A stretch of DNA of 64,000 nt from contig OW799233.1 in NCBI GenBank assembly GCA_941918925.1, positions 128,116,833 through 128,180,832 on the forward strand. Direction: 5' to 3'. The number at the start of each line of letters is the position of its first letter. Position 1 is the stretch's first letter. The notes beneath the pieces were generated by a model that searched no databases, was not told where the DNA came from, and saw only the letters and a list, made by a program, of their open reading frames with translations. The translations under genes were made by a program, and so were the position numbers. Origin of the DNA: Phyto melanocephala. Lineage: Eukaryota > Arthropoda > Insecta > Diptera > Rhinophoridae. Below, in pieces: positions 11,700-24,021 of this stretch.

Positions 11700-12830
11700 T
11701 CTAAAATGGGATTTTTGGAAACTCGAACTTTAAGGGGGAAAAAAAGAAAGGAAAAATCGGTAACCTAGTACCTGCTTAACTAAAAATGATACAGATTAAT
11801 TTGAAAAGGTATTGTAATCTACTCAAAAACTAAACTGTCAAGTGTATGGCATTTATTCGAATTTTCAACCCCTAAGAACAAAGAACCGGTAAAAACTATT
11901 AATTGGTACTTTTTTGTACCCCATATAAATTCTATACATATAAAGCTAGGAAAAAAATTTAAACTGAATTAGTTAATCCGCAAAAAAAAAATATAAATAA
12001 AATTTTCGCACTTGTTTCAAATTCGCATGTATAAGGCGTAAAAATTTTCCCTTTTTTGGTATTTAAGAAAAAAATTTTTTTTTTATTCAACGGGACATTA
12101 TTTATAATTATCATGGTCTAATAGAATATGAACACTTATTTAGGTGAAATTTTTTTAGGGACAGAAAAAAAGTACTGAAAGGGGTAAAATGCATAACACC
12201 TGATTACAGGGCCAATTTGAAAAAAAAATTTAATAGTGATTTCACCAGACATAAAACGTTATGTAATTTAGTAAAAATTTAAACACATTCATAACAGGGT
12301 CGAAAGGGGAAAATTTGGGAAAACAGTTTGGTACTGTTTAGAATATATTTATTTTTATGCAAAAAAGAGGTAGATTTATTTACTTGAAATTATGACTTTA
12401 AAAATATTTCATTGTTAAATAGATATTTAAACATTTAAAACTTGGAATTTTTACATTGACATGGGAAACCCAATAAGGTACTTTCTCTTTGTGTATTTTC
12501 TAAAATTATAAAGATAGAATTTTGAAATAAGAGATTATTGAGAAAATTGGTGAGCCTAAAAGTGTGTGGTCAACCACTGATACTTTTTTTTCATTTTCGG
12601 TACTTATTGTATTTTCTACATTAATAAATCTAGATTTCTTAAATTAGGGACTATTGATTACAGCTTAGATTAAAAAAAAGTGCAACCAAAAAGGTACGTT
12701 TCCCGATTTTTATTGAACTTTTTGTATTTTATACGTTTGTTAATATAATTTCTTTAAATTAGGTATTAATAATCTAAGTTGGCTTCAAATATTATATAAA
12801 TATTATAGAGAAGGACAAAATGTTACTTTT
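11700..12830. repeat. Diffuse internally repetitive tract with recurring GGTAC motifs
   Basis: Segments beginning near GGTACTTT, CGGTACTTATTG and GGTACGTTTCCC (about 12476, 12598 and 12692) share following text of the type TTGTATTTT, an AT-rich tract, then TCTTAAATTAGG-like sequence. A short hairpin GGTACTTTTTTGTACC lies near 11904. Spacing is uneven (about 95-125 bp) and divergence high, so this is at best a decayed tandem array of unknown origin. Confidence 0.35.
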
Positions 12831-13078
12831 GCTAATTTAAGAATCTAAAATCTTGAAACTCAGAAGTTTTTATTTTGGCTGAGATGGAAGATATGTTGCC
12901 GATATATCTTTACCGAACTTAACATTTTTTAAATACAGCCAATTAAACAGGAAAACAAAATTTAAAAATTTAACGAAAAATTATTTATTAATTAAAAAAA
13001 TAACTTGAGTATTCAATATTAAGTAAAAACTGAGATAGCGAAGCAGAGAATAATTTGCTAGTACTTTATATAATGATA

Positions 13079-13705
13079 CTAGCCTAGCCCGGCGCGCGTT
13101 GCTACGACCCTTAGTGCATAAAAATGCATTCAGAATTTTAATTGAATATCAAGTGCAAGTACCTCAAAATTATAACTTTTTTTATGGGCGTGGCCCTGCC
13201 CACTTTTATAATCACGAAATTATAAAGTCATGACAGCTCGATATGTGTGCAAAGTTTCAGAAAAATCGGTCTGGTGCAAGTACCTCAAAATTATAACCTT
13301 TTTTTATGGGCGTGGCCCTGCCCACTTTTCTAATTACGAAATTATATGGTTATGACAGCTTAGTATGTGTGCAAAGTTTCAGAAAAATCGGTCCAGTGAA
13401 AGTACCTCAAAATTAAAATTTTTTAGGGGCGTGGCCCCGCCCACTTTTCTTATCAGAAAATTATTTAGTCATGACAGCACAATATGTGTGCAAAGTTTCA
13501 GAAAAATCGGTCAAGTGCAAGTAGCTAAAAGTGATAACTAATTTTTATGGGCGTGGCCACGCCCACTTTTTTCCACCCATAAACACTTTCTGGTATGTGT
13601 ACAGCAACTTGCCAAAGTTTGAGTCCGATCAGTTTTACAGTTTCGGAGTCTATGGCTAACACACACACACACACACACACAGAGTTTCACTTTTATATAT
13701 ATAGA
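13079..13705 (-). mobile_element. Short non-autonomous Helitron, copy with fewer internal units
   Basis: Minus-strand member of the same family: CTAG at 13079-13082, GCGCGCG block, four GC-palindrome units, (AC)n and TATATATAGA at the 5' end (13705). It directly abuts a second, shorter copy. Confidence 0.82.
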
Positions 13706-14108
13706 CTAGAAAAGCCCGGCGCGCGTTGCTACGCCCCTTCATGAATTTTAATCGCATTGTAAATTTTTATCGAATATCAAGTGCAAGGCTAAAAACTATA
13801 ACTTTTTCTTTATGAGTGTGGCACTGCCCACTTTTCTAATTTCGAAACTGTATAGTCATGACAGTTCAATAAGTGTGCAAAGTTTCAGAAAAGTCGGTCC
13901 AGTGAAAGTACTTTTAAATTATAACTTTTTTAATGGGCCTAGCTCTGCCCACTTTTCTAATCACGAAATTATATAGTCATGACAGCTCAATATGTGTGCA
14001 AGGTTTCAGAAAAATCGGTCCAGTGCAAGTACCTCAAAATGATACCTTTTTTTATGGGCGTGGCACTGCCCACACACACACACAGAGTTTCACTTTTACA
14101 TATATAGA
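13706..14108 (-). mobile_element. Short Helitron, truncated internally, abutting the previous copy
   Basis: Begins CTAG at 13706 immediately after the final A of the preceding Helitron. It has only three internal units; the last GC-rich block runs straight into (CA)n and GAGTTTCAC, so the conserved 5' block TTAGCTATAGACTCCG is lost. Head-to-tail joining of two copies is known for Helitrons; here it may also be insertion at the first copy's A/T junction. Confidence 0.75.
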
Positions 14109-15080
14109 AGATAGATAAAGACAATTGATTTAATATATAAATTTCAATATTTTTTTAATTATATATTAAAAGTATTAATAATAAAAAATGCAATATAATA
14201 CAAAGTAAATAAGGTTATTTTTATAGAAATTAAAGGATTAGTAAATAAATATATAATAAAAACTCTTCCAAAATTATTAATTTATTTATTTGCTACAAAG
14301 TCTTAAAAAGAATTTTTCTACTACATAAATAAAAATTTAAATCAAACAAGTACATATTAAGTTTTAAAGGTTACAGTATTATTAACTATGACTTTTTTAG
14401 TAAGTGGTCTGTATGTTGAAGCAATGATCATTGAACCTAGACAAATGTAATAAATCGTACTTAAAAGACCTTGAATTTAAAGGTCTTTTAAGTATTTATC
14501 CCAATAATAAATTGTGGCACATTACGTAGAAAGCATACATATACATTGTGTAGCATTACAATAGTTTCACTTAATTTTTATTTTGTTTTTATTATTCTAA
14601 ATTAAAAATTATTTAACAAAAGTTTTTAAAATGTGATAACTCTTTTTTATAAATTATATAACTTCTGATTTTATTAAATATGAAATTTGTTTGGAAATGT
14701 TACTGTTAAATGTAGAATATAACGGGCCTTTCATTAATTGAAATTTTTTATAAGTTTGAAAGGCCTTTCGATGTTATTATGTATGTACTATAGCATCGAG
14801 TAAATGTTCGGGACAGCTTTGTTGGATTCACATCCCCTCCAAGTAAGATGACCATGCCGTAAAATCGTAATAATTAAAGAAACAATTTTGTTAAACTTTT
14901 GTCACCCCATTGCAAACACCGAGAAATGTGATTTTTTATGTAGTTAAAGAAGTGGAAAGAGGAACTGTATTTACTTTAAACAGTATTTTACAAGAAACTG
15001 TCAAATGAACTCTCATACTACGCTCACTTTTTAACATTAAAGATCTGTATACTCTAGCAAATAAAGTTTGAAAATCAGTC
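14109..15080. other. No gene; one perfect short hairpin
   Basis: AT-rich intergenic sequence. At 14459-14493 there is a perfect inverted repeat with 14-bp arms (ACTTAAAAGACCTT) and a 7-base loop. It is too short for a normal miRNA precursor. Confidence 0.45.
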
Positions 15081-15205
15081 ATCGGTTTGACCAACGTTTT
15101 ATTGCAAAATTCTGTTCAGTCATGTGGCTCCTTTTTTGGCTAAATGCACCGTTTTGTTTGATTTACACGTTGATGGTATTATTGGACCTTATTTTTTATT
15201 TATTG
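15081..15205 (+). pseudogene. Mariner-like transposase fragment
   Basis: Plus-strand translation reads KILFSHVAPFLAKC, then DLHVDGIIGPYF. This resembles KILFSDEAHFWLNG and the WCALWAGGVIGPYFF segment of the mariner at 39332-40257, with the region between them deleted. The first catalytic aspartate is replaced (SD to SH). Only about 40 residues are recognisable. Confidence 0.5.
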
Positions 15206-16209
15206 TTAAATAAATAATTTAAAAAAGACCCAAGCTCACCCTGCAGATAGGAAAGTTGATTAAATGATGTACGTATTTCTGTTGGTTGAAATCTTGAAAT
15301 TTTAAAAGTTATACAAACTAACACAAATAAGACGTCATTAAATGATAAATAGTGAATACACCTCACTCAAAATATCAGGTGACATTTAAACAAAAATATT
15401 GTATATTACATTTTCAGAGTGCTCAAGACCCGATAACATGTCATGTTGAAAAGAAAACAAACGACATGAAAGCAATTGACGGTGTATAATTATAGTTGTG
15501 CACCAAAGTGTATGTACATATATGAAAATGGGGCAGTATATTTTTAGATAAGAAAATAAAGATTAATGAATGAACATAAAATAAAAAATTTACAATGAAT
15601 TTGAACACTGATTAAAAAAAATATACTTCTAATTTTTTTATGAATATTTCTTATGTTTTAAATATTTTCTGAATTTTTTTATTTTATTTATTATTTTTTT
15701 TTTAAATAATTTCCCTGTCATCTCGATAAATCAAGGTAAGTTAATTTTTTATAAGAAATATTTTTAAAAATAAATTTAAAAAATCCCTGAAAATCCCACA
15801 CATAGCTATAAATTTTCAAATGTATTTAGCAAAAAATCTGTGGGAATTCCCCAAAGAAGAACTGTAGTGTCACTTCTTATATTTATTAGTATGTGAATAC
15901 TAAGAGCTGCGTAAAATGTTCTAAAAGTTATGTGATCTTTGTCATACTACTATCAATAATTTTATTTTAGTGTTAGCTTAAATAACAAAAAATTACTGTC
16001 GCTGTTTTTTTTTAACAAAGTAGAATACAAAAAAGCGACATTTCATCGAGTACAATAGATCGCATACAAAAAACGTGAAAATGTTTAAACAGCAGAGTTT
16101 ATAATAAATCACATTTAAGGCAGTTAAAATAGAAAAAAACTTTATTATAAGTATTTTTTTAATACATCCTCCCTTCTGAATATAAAGTTAAAGTTTTTGT
16201 GTTAGTGTT
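15206..16209. other. No recognised feature
   Basis: AT-rich sequence, no supported gene or repeat. Confidence 0.4.
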
Positions 16210-16589
16210 TCTTTAATCTTTCTTTATATATAGATGAAGGTGTCTTTATCGTGCCCTAAAATTATTTTGGAGCTCGAGAAACTTGATGTATTTAAGAGGC
16301 AGTCGTATTTTTTTTCTCAAAGATCAGAAAGTTGTGAAGTGATTGTGATGGACTTCTATCCCGGATATTTGCAAAAGGTTGATATTACATAAACATCTCT
16401 GGTATATGTAATTACTTCTAAAAGTTGATTTCAACCACAACACAGAAATACGGAAATTGCTCAATCGATCCTTCCAGCCATAACCTTTCAGAAAGTATGT
16501 AATTTATTAAGTCGGAAATGAATATTGTAAAAATTACAAATGGAATGACAAAGCTATATACACCCTTGCTACCACAGATGAAGGGTATA
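16210..16589 (-). mobile_element. DINE-1-like element, 5' half only
   Basis: Retains the AAGTTGATTTCAACCA block, a CTCAATCGATCC block, AAGTCGGAAATGAATATTG and the GAAGGGTATA end. The palindromic GCCGAAT terminus is missing. Diverged. Confidence 0.6.
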
Positions 16590-17146
16590 AAATTAAATTT
16601 CTGTGCATTCATATTCATATTAAAATATGAATGAATAATTGATAAGTTAGAAACTTAACTGAATTTATTTTAGAAAAAAAATTATACATTCATTGCTTAA
16701 AGCACTACGTCCGAAACTACTAAAGACAATTTTCAATATTTAAAAGCATTTAATGGTACGATTAACATATTTTATGTGATAAACGGCAGCACAGATGACT
16801 TCATTTAAATTTTATATCTTTATGAAATTAATGCTCTCAAGAATTTATAATTTATAATGAATTCATTCATATTTTTCTTGAATTAATAAAGTATTGACTA
16901 ATTTTCTTGATCTTTATATAATGTAATATTGTTCTCTTCTCGTTGAGCCTGAGATCAATTTTTGTTTTTTAATAAAAATATTCCTTTTTAACACCAATAT
17001 ATCGCTACCAAACAATGGATAGCTTCTTCAGGGTGAATATACAAATTATAAATTGGTAGCGAAATATTGGTTTTAACAAATAACTATTCAATTTATATTT
17101 TGGTCAATATGAATGAATTTAAAAAATTACTATTCATTGACTAGCA

Positions 17147-18680
17147 GCCTTATTCATAACAAAAAGTTAGTCACAGTTTATACACTACGTACAACGAGCT
17201 GCTAACTAGAATGCCGATTAAGCTTGGCAGCTCGTTGGCACAAAGTTTATTCATAACAAACTTTTATCCGTCTGCCAACTTTTATTAAATCAACTCTGAA
17301 TTTGCATGATACTCCTTAAAAATGCAACCATTTTTTGCATATCATTCCTTATTTCGAAATTTTTTTGTTTTTCCATCCATACTAACAATTTTTAAAATTA
17401 CAAAAAAATAAACTTGGGGGATTCACAGTAGTTTCATAAAATCATATGTCCTATAATAATAGCATGAAAATTTAAGACTATTGTGAACAACCCCTCATAA
17501 TTAAGTGTGCTATTTTGAATTTAAATCAGCTGATGTAAAACAATTATAAAAATAAATTTTTTCTTTAATAATGCCAAAAACAAGTAAAAATAATAGCCAG
17601 TTTGTGCGAAAAGTACATTTTAGATGTTCTAATGGCAAACTCAACTAAATAAATTACAAATAAATTAAATTTTGTTTGATAAACTAAAACAGCAGAGTCC
17701 TTAGCCGATCTTATTTGACGCCACCAGTGATTTGTTATCAAAAATTAGCAACTGCGCTTAAATTTGGATGTCGCCCCGATAAAATTATACAATGAACGGC
17801 GACAGCTTACAAAAATTGTTGCGGCTTGGCTTAGCCGTTTAGCACAGGTCTTTGCTTATTAAATTCAACAGCACAATAAACATATAGGGGATTCACAGTA
17901 GTCTCATAAAATCATATGTCCTAAAATAATAGCATGAAAAATTAAGACTATTGTGAACAACCCCTCATAATTAAGTGTGCTATTTTGAATTTAAATCAGC
18001 TGATGTAAAACAATTATAAAAATAAATATTTTCTTTCATAATGCCAGTAACAAGTGCAAAAAAACACAATAATAGCCAGTTTGTGCGAAAAGTATATTTA
18101 AGATGTTGTAATGGCAGACTCAAGTAAACAAATCACAAATATATTAAATTTTGTTTGATAAACAAAACACAGCAGAGTCCTTAGCCGACCTTATTTGACG
18201 CCACCAGTGATTTGTTATCAAAAATTAGCAACTGTGCTCAAATTTGGATGTCGGCCCGATAAAATTATACAATGAACGGCGACAGCTTACAAAAATTGTT
18301 GCGGCTTGGCTTAGCCGTTTAGCACAGGTCTCTGCTTATTAAATACGACAGCACAATAAACATAGCGTACAAAGTTCTATTATTATAAGACACTTTTTGT
18401 TTGAAAATCAACAACATAATTTTTAAACCATTATAAAATTTTAAGACAATATGACATGATAGGACATCTTCTGAATCACCCAAATATATTTTTCGTGCAT
18501 AAATTTTTTTATTCTTTTCTTAATACATTTTTTTGACACAGAATAGCTATTTTTCACAAGTCGGCAAACGCTTGACAGCTCGTTAACGAGAGTTAAGCAA
18601 ATCATTAGCCAAACTTTAGCATGTGTGTTATGAATAAACTTTATGCTAACTTTATGCCAACTCTTTGTTATGAATAAGGC
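17147..18680. mobile_element. Element with GCCTTATTCATAACAAA inverted ends, carrying a nested repeat
   Basis: The left end (GCCTTATTCATAACAAAAAGTTAG) and the reverse complement of the right end share about 21 of 23 positions. Subterminal motifs such as CAGCTCGTT and a second TTATTCATAACAAA copy recur in both flanks of the nested part. I see no convincing target duplication and no transposase frame. A separate unit with ends near 17414 and 18482 lies inside it. Confidence 0.55.
17414..18482. repeat. Nested element containing a direct duplication of about 470 bp
   Basis: The segment beginning GATTCACAGTAG at 17420 is repeated from 17890 with scattered substitutions, including the distinctive GACGCCACCAGTGATTTG and TTGCGGCTTGGCTTAGCCG blocks. 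The outer ends are weakly inverted (TTGGGGGATTCA at left; reverse complement TTGGGTGATTCA at right). It could be a MITE dimer or two solo long terminal repeats in tandem; no tRNA-binding or coding sequence is present to choose between them. Confidence 0.55.
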
Positions 18681-18767
18681 CGTAGATGTTCACCGTTTTA
18701 TTAAAAAAAATATTCCATTTTTGCTCTGAAATAGATTAGGTAGATATATAATAGAAACTAGCCTAAA

Positions 18768-19035
18768 GCCTAATACAAGTCATGAAATGTAAAAAGCCAC
18801 ATGCACATGTGGGTCTGACGTCACTATAATGTTCAGCACTTTGATTACATTTCTTAAAGTAGTCGTAGTGGCTGCATGCGGTAAGACTTTGATATTACAC
18901 GAAATGTATTTTAGTCCAAAAATGCGAATGAAATACATGTGGTCGAAGCGGATACATTTATGCTTTATGATGACATCAAAATTACGTTATAGCCACATGC
19001 GTATGTGGCTTTTTACCATTCGTAAACTACAGGCC
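18768..19035 (+). mobile_element. MITE with GTAAAAAGCCACATG inverted ends (copy 1)
   Basis: Inverted ends of about 40 bp include GTAAAAAGCCACATG and a nested palindrome around CACATGCACATGTG. The interior has a perfect cyclic-AMP-response-type octamer TGACGTCA and the block GTGGCTGCATGCGGTAAGA. A diverged second copy in opposite orientation lies at 32041-32280. No coding capacity; the superfamily is undetermined. Confidence 0.65.
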
Positions 19036-19646
19036 TAAGTTGACTACAACGCAACGGTGGTTAAAATAATTAAATTAAATATTAATAGAAAATCAGTCTT
19101 ATAAATCCTTTATTATTTTATAAATAATTATTATATATAAGGCGATAAGTGCTTAATGCAGTATTACACAGAACCTATTTTATAAAATTAAATTATGTAC
19201 TTATATATGTATGTACGTGTTGAAGATAAAATACTTTACCACGTTTATTTAAATATTTTCAGAACGAACTCACAAATGTTTACGTGATAAAAAAAATATT
19301 GTTCGTGAACGTCTTTCGAGTAAACAAATACTCACGTGCACATCTCTAATAGTTGCACACTAATTATGAGTATTGCATATAAACATTTTATTTATAATAC
19401 TAGTAACATTTCCGTTATTTCCTAATATGTCTATACATACATATATATGTGTATATATGCATACATATATAAATATGTATATAACATATTTAACATATTT
19501 ATAGAAAATTTTGTGTGCATTATGTTTATTTTTTTTTTGTAATTTATAGTTTAATATTTATGTTTATTTATTTATTGTTGTATATATTTTCATTTGTGTC
19601 ATGATAACTACAATAGACATTATTGAACATACTTATACATATGTAT
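19036..19646. other. No recognised feature
   Basis: AT-rich sequence with ATATATGTGTATATATGC-type tracts near 19441. No gene seen. Confidence 0.4.
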
Positions 19647-20464
19647 GTACATTAGGGGAACAACTTTTTTACAATTTTTGAAAATATCAAAATGGCCCTA
19701 TCCATACCATGTAGTGCATAAAAAACAATAAGAACTGCATCTTTAGATTTTTGTTATCGTAAAAAAAGGTTCCGCGTCAAATGCAATAAAGTTTGGGATC
19801 AGTAAGTTCTAAAAAAATAAAAATATTTTCTTTACAAATTCATCAAATGATAAATAAATTTTAAGTTTTTCCATTAAATATTGAATAATATTCTGTATAA
19901 ATTCAATTAATCGTGATAAAATATTGCGACTTACCTACGCTGTCTCATGCAAATTTGCGAATTTATATGTGGCCCTTGGTACAACATTTGGTTTTCAGAC
20001 AATTGTTACAATAAAAATGACTTCAAAGCCTTAAACAAATCATTATCGGGCTTTAGTAATGCTCAGAAATGATTTCTAAGATATTGGGTGAAAAATGAAT
20101 CAAGAATTCCAAAAACAACGCAGCAACATTTGTGCGGAATGGGCCATTAAAGTCGTACAAGATATTTTCCCCCAATGCAAATCAACACGAACTCTTAAAC
20201 ATAAGTTACTTTCACTTAATAAACATAATTTTTAGATTGTGATTTTGATTACAATAATCAAAATAATTATATAATAAAATATTAAAAAAAAAAAATAAAA
20301 AATTTTGAAAAAAAAAAAAAATAATTTTAAAGGGTTTTCAGAAATCAGCTTCGACACGAAAAGTTTTTGTTCCGAAATGACCTGAGGAAACATTTTTTGG
20401 TTTCAGCACAACATCCGCTACAGCGTGGTGATAGGGTCCTATTTTGGTTTTACCCCTAATGTAC
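19647..20464. mobile_element. Candidate element bounded by a perfect 12-bp inverted repeat
   Basis: GTACATTAGGGG at 19647-19658 is mirrored exactly by CCCCTAATGTAC at 20453-20464. Inside the ends the similarity fades, with GGCCCTATCCATACC on the left and GATAGGGTCCTATTTT on the right in inverted relation. No transposase frame is legible. It may be a decayed Tc1/mariner-type element. Confidence 0.4.
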
Positions 20465-20732
20465 ATACATATGCAAGTAGTAGTTATTACTGTTATTAGA
20501 AAGATCTATTCAAATTGTAATGTAATGCGAATAAAATCAATACATATGTACATACATAGATCTATTATAAATCAAAAAAAGCAAATAAATAAAATATAAA
20601 TAATTATACAAATATATAAATAAATAAATGTGTATGTATATTCCAAACTAATAAATGGAAATCGACCTGCAAATTAAGTCTATGTTCACATGTGTATGTA
20701 TGTATACATTGTATGTCTATGTGATGTACACA

Positions 20733-21133
20733 TTTCGCTGTGTCGAATCTTATTTACTCTTTCCGGAAAGACTGATTTTTACTATTTCAGTGTTAAAGTT
20801 CTATATCAATTACATTTATATGATATAATTAAGCTGCATTAGAACAATTCGACATCTTTGGGCTACGAAGTTATCACTTCAACAAATATACTCATACAAC
20901 GGTCATACTAGAGCCTTTTCGGAAATGCATCACTGCACTGCATTACGCCAGCAAACTAGTTGTAAAAATTGACTCTCATCATAGCATAAAACTATTTCCA
21001 ATCATGAACAAGTTGCCATACAGGGCTGAATTTTTGAAATGGACCATACTCTCTATGGTGTCGCAAATGAATAATAATTAGAAGCATTATTATAAACTTA
21101 TATGTATACACTCTTACGATGGTGTAGGGTATA
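20733..21133 (-). mobile_element. DINE-1-like element, old diverged copy
   Basis: Recognisable only by TTCGCTGTGTCGAATCTTAT at one end, ACTCTCTATGGTGTCGCAAATGAA in the middle, and TAGGGTATA at the other end. Most interior positions have decayed. Confidence 0.5.
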
Positions 21134-22049
21134 AAAAGTAAGCAGAAGATCTGTATTTGATTTGGTTTAACTAAATCTGTGTCAGAAAGGAAAAACTCTA
21201 CATAAGTTAAAATTTAAATAATCACACCATTGCAAGCCCGGAATTCAAAGCTACTCTCAGATATATTTTCAACTATTTTGGTCTACTTTACAGGAAGTTA
21301 TAACACAAAAACTTATGGCCTATATGTTTTCAAAAAACAAAATCATTTGAAAAGATAACTTATTTTAACTTATACTTTAGCTAAATATACGAATAAACCT
21401 ATATGCTCTTCAACACATACATAAACTCAAAAATTTAAAAGAGCTTTCCTGAAAAACTATAAAAACAGACATAAGCTGTTTTTTCTTACAGACACAGTAA
21501 TGTTATTTATACAAATTTAAAATTCACACCTAATTTTTGTACACATATTCTAGCACATATGCATATAAAAATACATACATATGTATTATATTTACATAAA
21601 GCCTTATATCGAATGTAGGTGTACAAATGGGTGTATTTCACCTACTTTTAGTACATGTTGTCTAGCACTTTTATGAAAATTTATCATTAATATTATTTTA
21701 ATATAAGGCCATATATCGAATGTAGGTGTACAAATGTATGTATCACACTCATTTATATTTTTTTTGAGTTATTGTGAGGACTATATGAGTACATAATTAG
21801 TAGCAGTGTAGAAAATTTAAAATTTTTAATATAGAAAGAGAATTGAATTTTGATGATTCTAGAATTCGCGTTAAAATTTCTAAAATGTAAGTGGAAAATA
21901 TTGCAGAACACTTAATAATGTCTAAATAAGAATTAGAAATGACTAAAGTAAATTTGGATTTTTTTTTAAAATTGAACTAGAAAAATAAATGGAAATTTCT
22001 AATACACAATTAAATTTTTTTTAAATTTAGTTAAAAATCGTGATATTGA
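21134..22049. other. No recognised gene; short local repeat
   Basis: The phrase ATATCGAATGTAGGTGTACAA occurs twice (about 21605 and 21714), about 110 bp apart, with related flanks. No coding feature seen. Confidence 0.45.
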
Positions 22050-22640
22050 TCAAACAATTTCTGTTATTAAGTTTTTAATTTTTAATGCTTTTATTTGCCA
22101 CCTTGGAAGCAAACAAATGCGCCGTACACCTTTTGAAATTGTTGGTATATTTTTGGACCTTAAAGTTCGAAGACAAAGGTTATTGACCTTAAGTTCTTCC
22201 TTTCTAGTATTTACCGACCAGGCGCTCAATTGTGAAATGTAAAATTTGTGTACAGTAAAAGGTGTATGGTGGCTTTTTATGATATGATATGGCTCTTCTG
22301 CCACTATATCGCGAACAACACTAATGTTTTACGCAAAACGAACTGGGCGAGCATGCACAGGTATTTTCACATTTCCTACAGAACCGTTTTGCTGAAATTT
22401 GAGAACTTTTCTCCAGATTGTGGACGCATTTGGTTAAATTTGCTGACTAAAAAAATCACGAAGTGCATGAAATGCATTTGATTTTAACGCCCATTTTTCT
22501 TAACGCGCTCTTCAATTATGTACCTCTCCATGGTTGAATTTCTCAAACAGTGAAACAATGATATGTCAAATTAAGTTGGGCAAAAAATTGACGTGCATTA
22601 TGGCTGGAGCACCCTTTAAAATTATAACATTTTTTCTAGC
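22050..22640 (-). pseudogene. Mariner-like transposase relic, N-terminal (DNA-binding) part
   Basis: On the minus strand a decayed frame reads MERYIIEERVKK, then further down VSKFNQMRPQSGEK and AEEPYHIIKSH. Similar phrases (ERYI-EERV, then RPTES-type and VAEEP-type text) occur in the helix-turn-helix half of insect mariner transposases of the rosa/DD41D kind. Frameshifts and stops break it. The catalytic half is not recognisable downstream. The start is chosen from the ATG near 22530. An AAGGGTGCTCC stretch near 22610 may be part of its terminal repeat. Confidence 0.5.
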
Positions 22641-22690
22641 TCAATCTTTATCCCCTTTATACTAGGCAGTTGGTTTAAAAAAATCGTTTC

Positions 22691-23308
22691 GTTACCCAGC
22701 ATAACACATTACAAGATAATGAGTTGAGAGTACTAGAAAACAGTTGTTCACTACTTACAATTTGGCATCTAAATCCATTATATTAACACGGCGATGTTAT
22801 TGGAGGCAAGTACTTACCACCCTCGCTTACAAATAGGGACCCCTTATAATACTGTATATACTTATTACAATCGCTTATAAATATGAACTTACATATATAA
22901 GTACTTATTTTTATAACAATAAATAAGTACTTGATTTTAATATCCTAAATAACCCATTAATATTATGGACTTACAGAAGTCGTTAGGTTCTTTTATGGAC
23001 AAAAATTCGGTTTGATTATTATGCGATACGTTAATTTGAAACTAGTGAAAATCTGTCTAAATTTTCACTTTGTTAGTGAAATGCGTTGCCACTGTTGTCA
23101 AAATTATTAGTACCCTAAACGTGTTAAACTAAATGAGAATTATAAAAAGTTATATATTTGAATGGCTTCTAGCAAATTTCGCAACGTATCACAATAAAAA
23201 TCAAGTCATTACTAAAATACTTCTTAGTTAGACAAACGATATATAATAGACATTGAAAAGTATTTTATTTCGTAAGAGCAAGTCATTACCTAGTTTTTGC
23301 TGGGTAAC
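22691..23308. mobile_element. MITE with GTTACCCAGCA inverted ends
   Basis: GTTACCCAGCA at 22691-22701 is mirrored perfectly by TGCTGGGTAAC ending at 23308; further homology (AATGA-TTG) continues inward. A second unit with related ends, TATACCCAGCAAA, occupies 23737-24628. No coding capacity. The superfamily is not clear. Confidence 0.5.
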
Positions 23309-24021
23309 AACATAAACAATACAAACAACAACGTGCTTGTTGTTACTGGGTCGCTTGGTCAATGTAAATTGCACTACGATAATGTTGCTGTTCGATTCTT
23401 ACGATCTATTTAGATTTTCTCTATTTTAAATTTGGCCATAAGAACTACATACATATACATACATAGTAAGACTGTTTTGTTGTCATGCCAAAAATAGCCA
23501 CACCTCTTTTCTATAGCGCTAGACTATTTTGTAAACAACACATTATATTTTATTAATTTAATTATTAGAATCTTGTTATTATTTTATTATCAGATAACTT
23601 TATTCACACACAAATAAAAAAGAAAATAACAACAAAAGAATCGTTTAAGAACAACATAAACTACGTAATGCGTACAACAACAAAAACGACGACAAGGTAT
23701 ATTTTTGAATAACGTATATATGTATGTATGTTAGTATATACCCAGCAAACGTTTTAGTAACTTGGTAAGATAACAGGTTATCTTGGAGATACAAATAAAC
23801 TCAAAAAACAATACTGATTTTTGTAAGACTTTTGCAAAAATGTATGACCTTCATTTACAAATGCATATACATATTTAAAACAAATACATAGTTACTTAGT
23901 ACAGACCAAATAACAAGCGGAATAAAATAATTTCAAAAAAGGTCATTATCAGCAACACCACCTAATTCTTCGATTAAAAATACATATATAATGATGTTGG
24001 CAATGACCCCTCATTACTTTG

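Noticed and set aside
14459..14493. Perfect 14-bp-arm hairpin as a possible microRNA
   Set aside because: Arms are too short for a normal precursor of about 60-100 bases, and no extended pairing flanks it.
22248..22481. 77-residue plus-strand frame
   Set aside because: It is the opposite strand of the mariner N-terminal relic and has no family resemblance.
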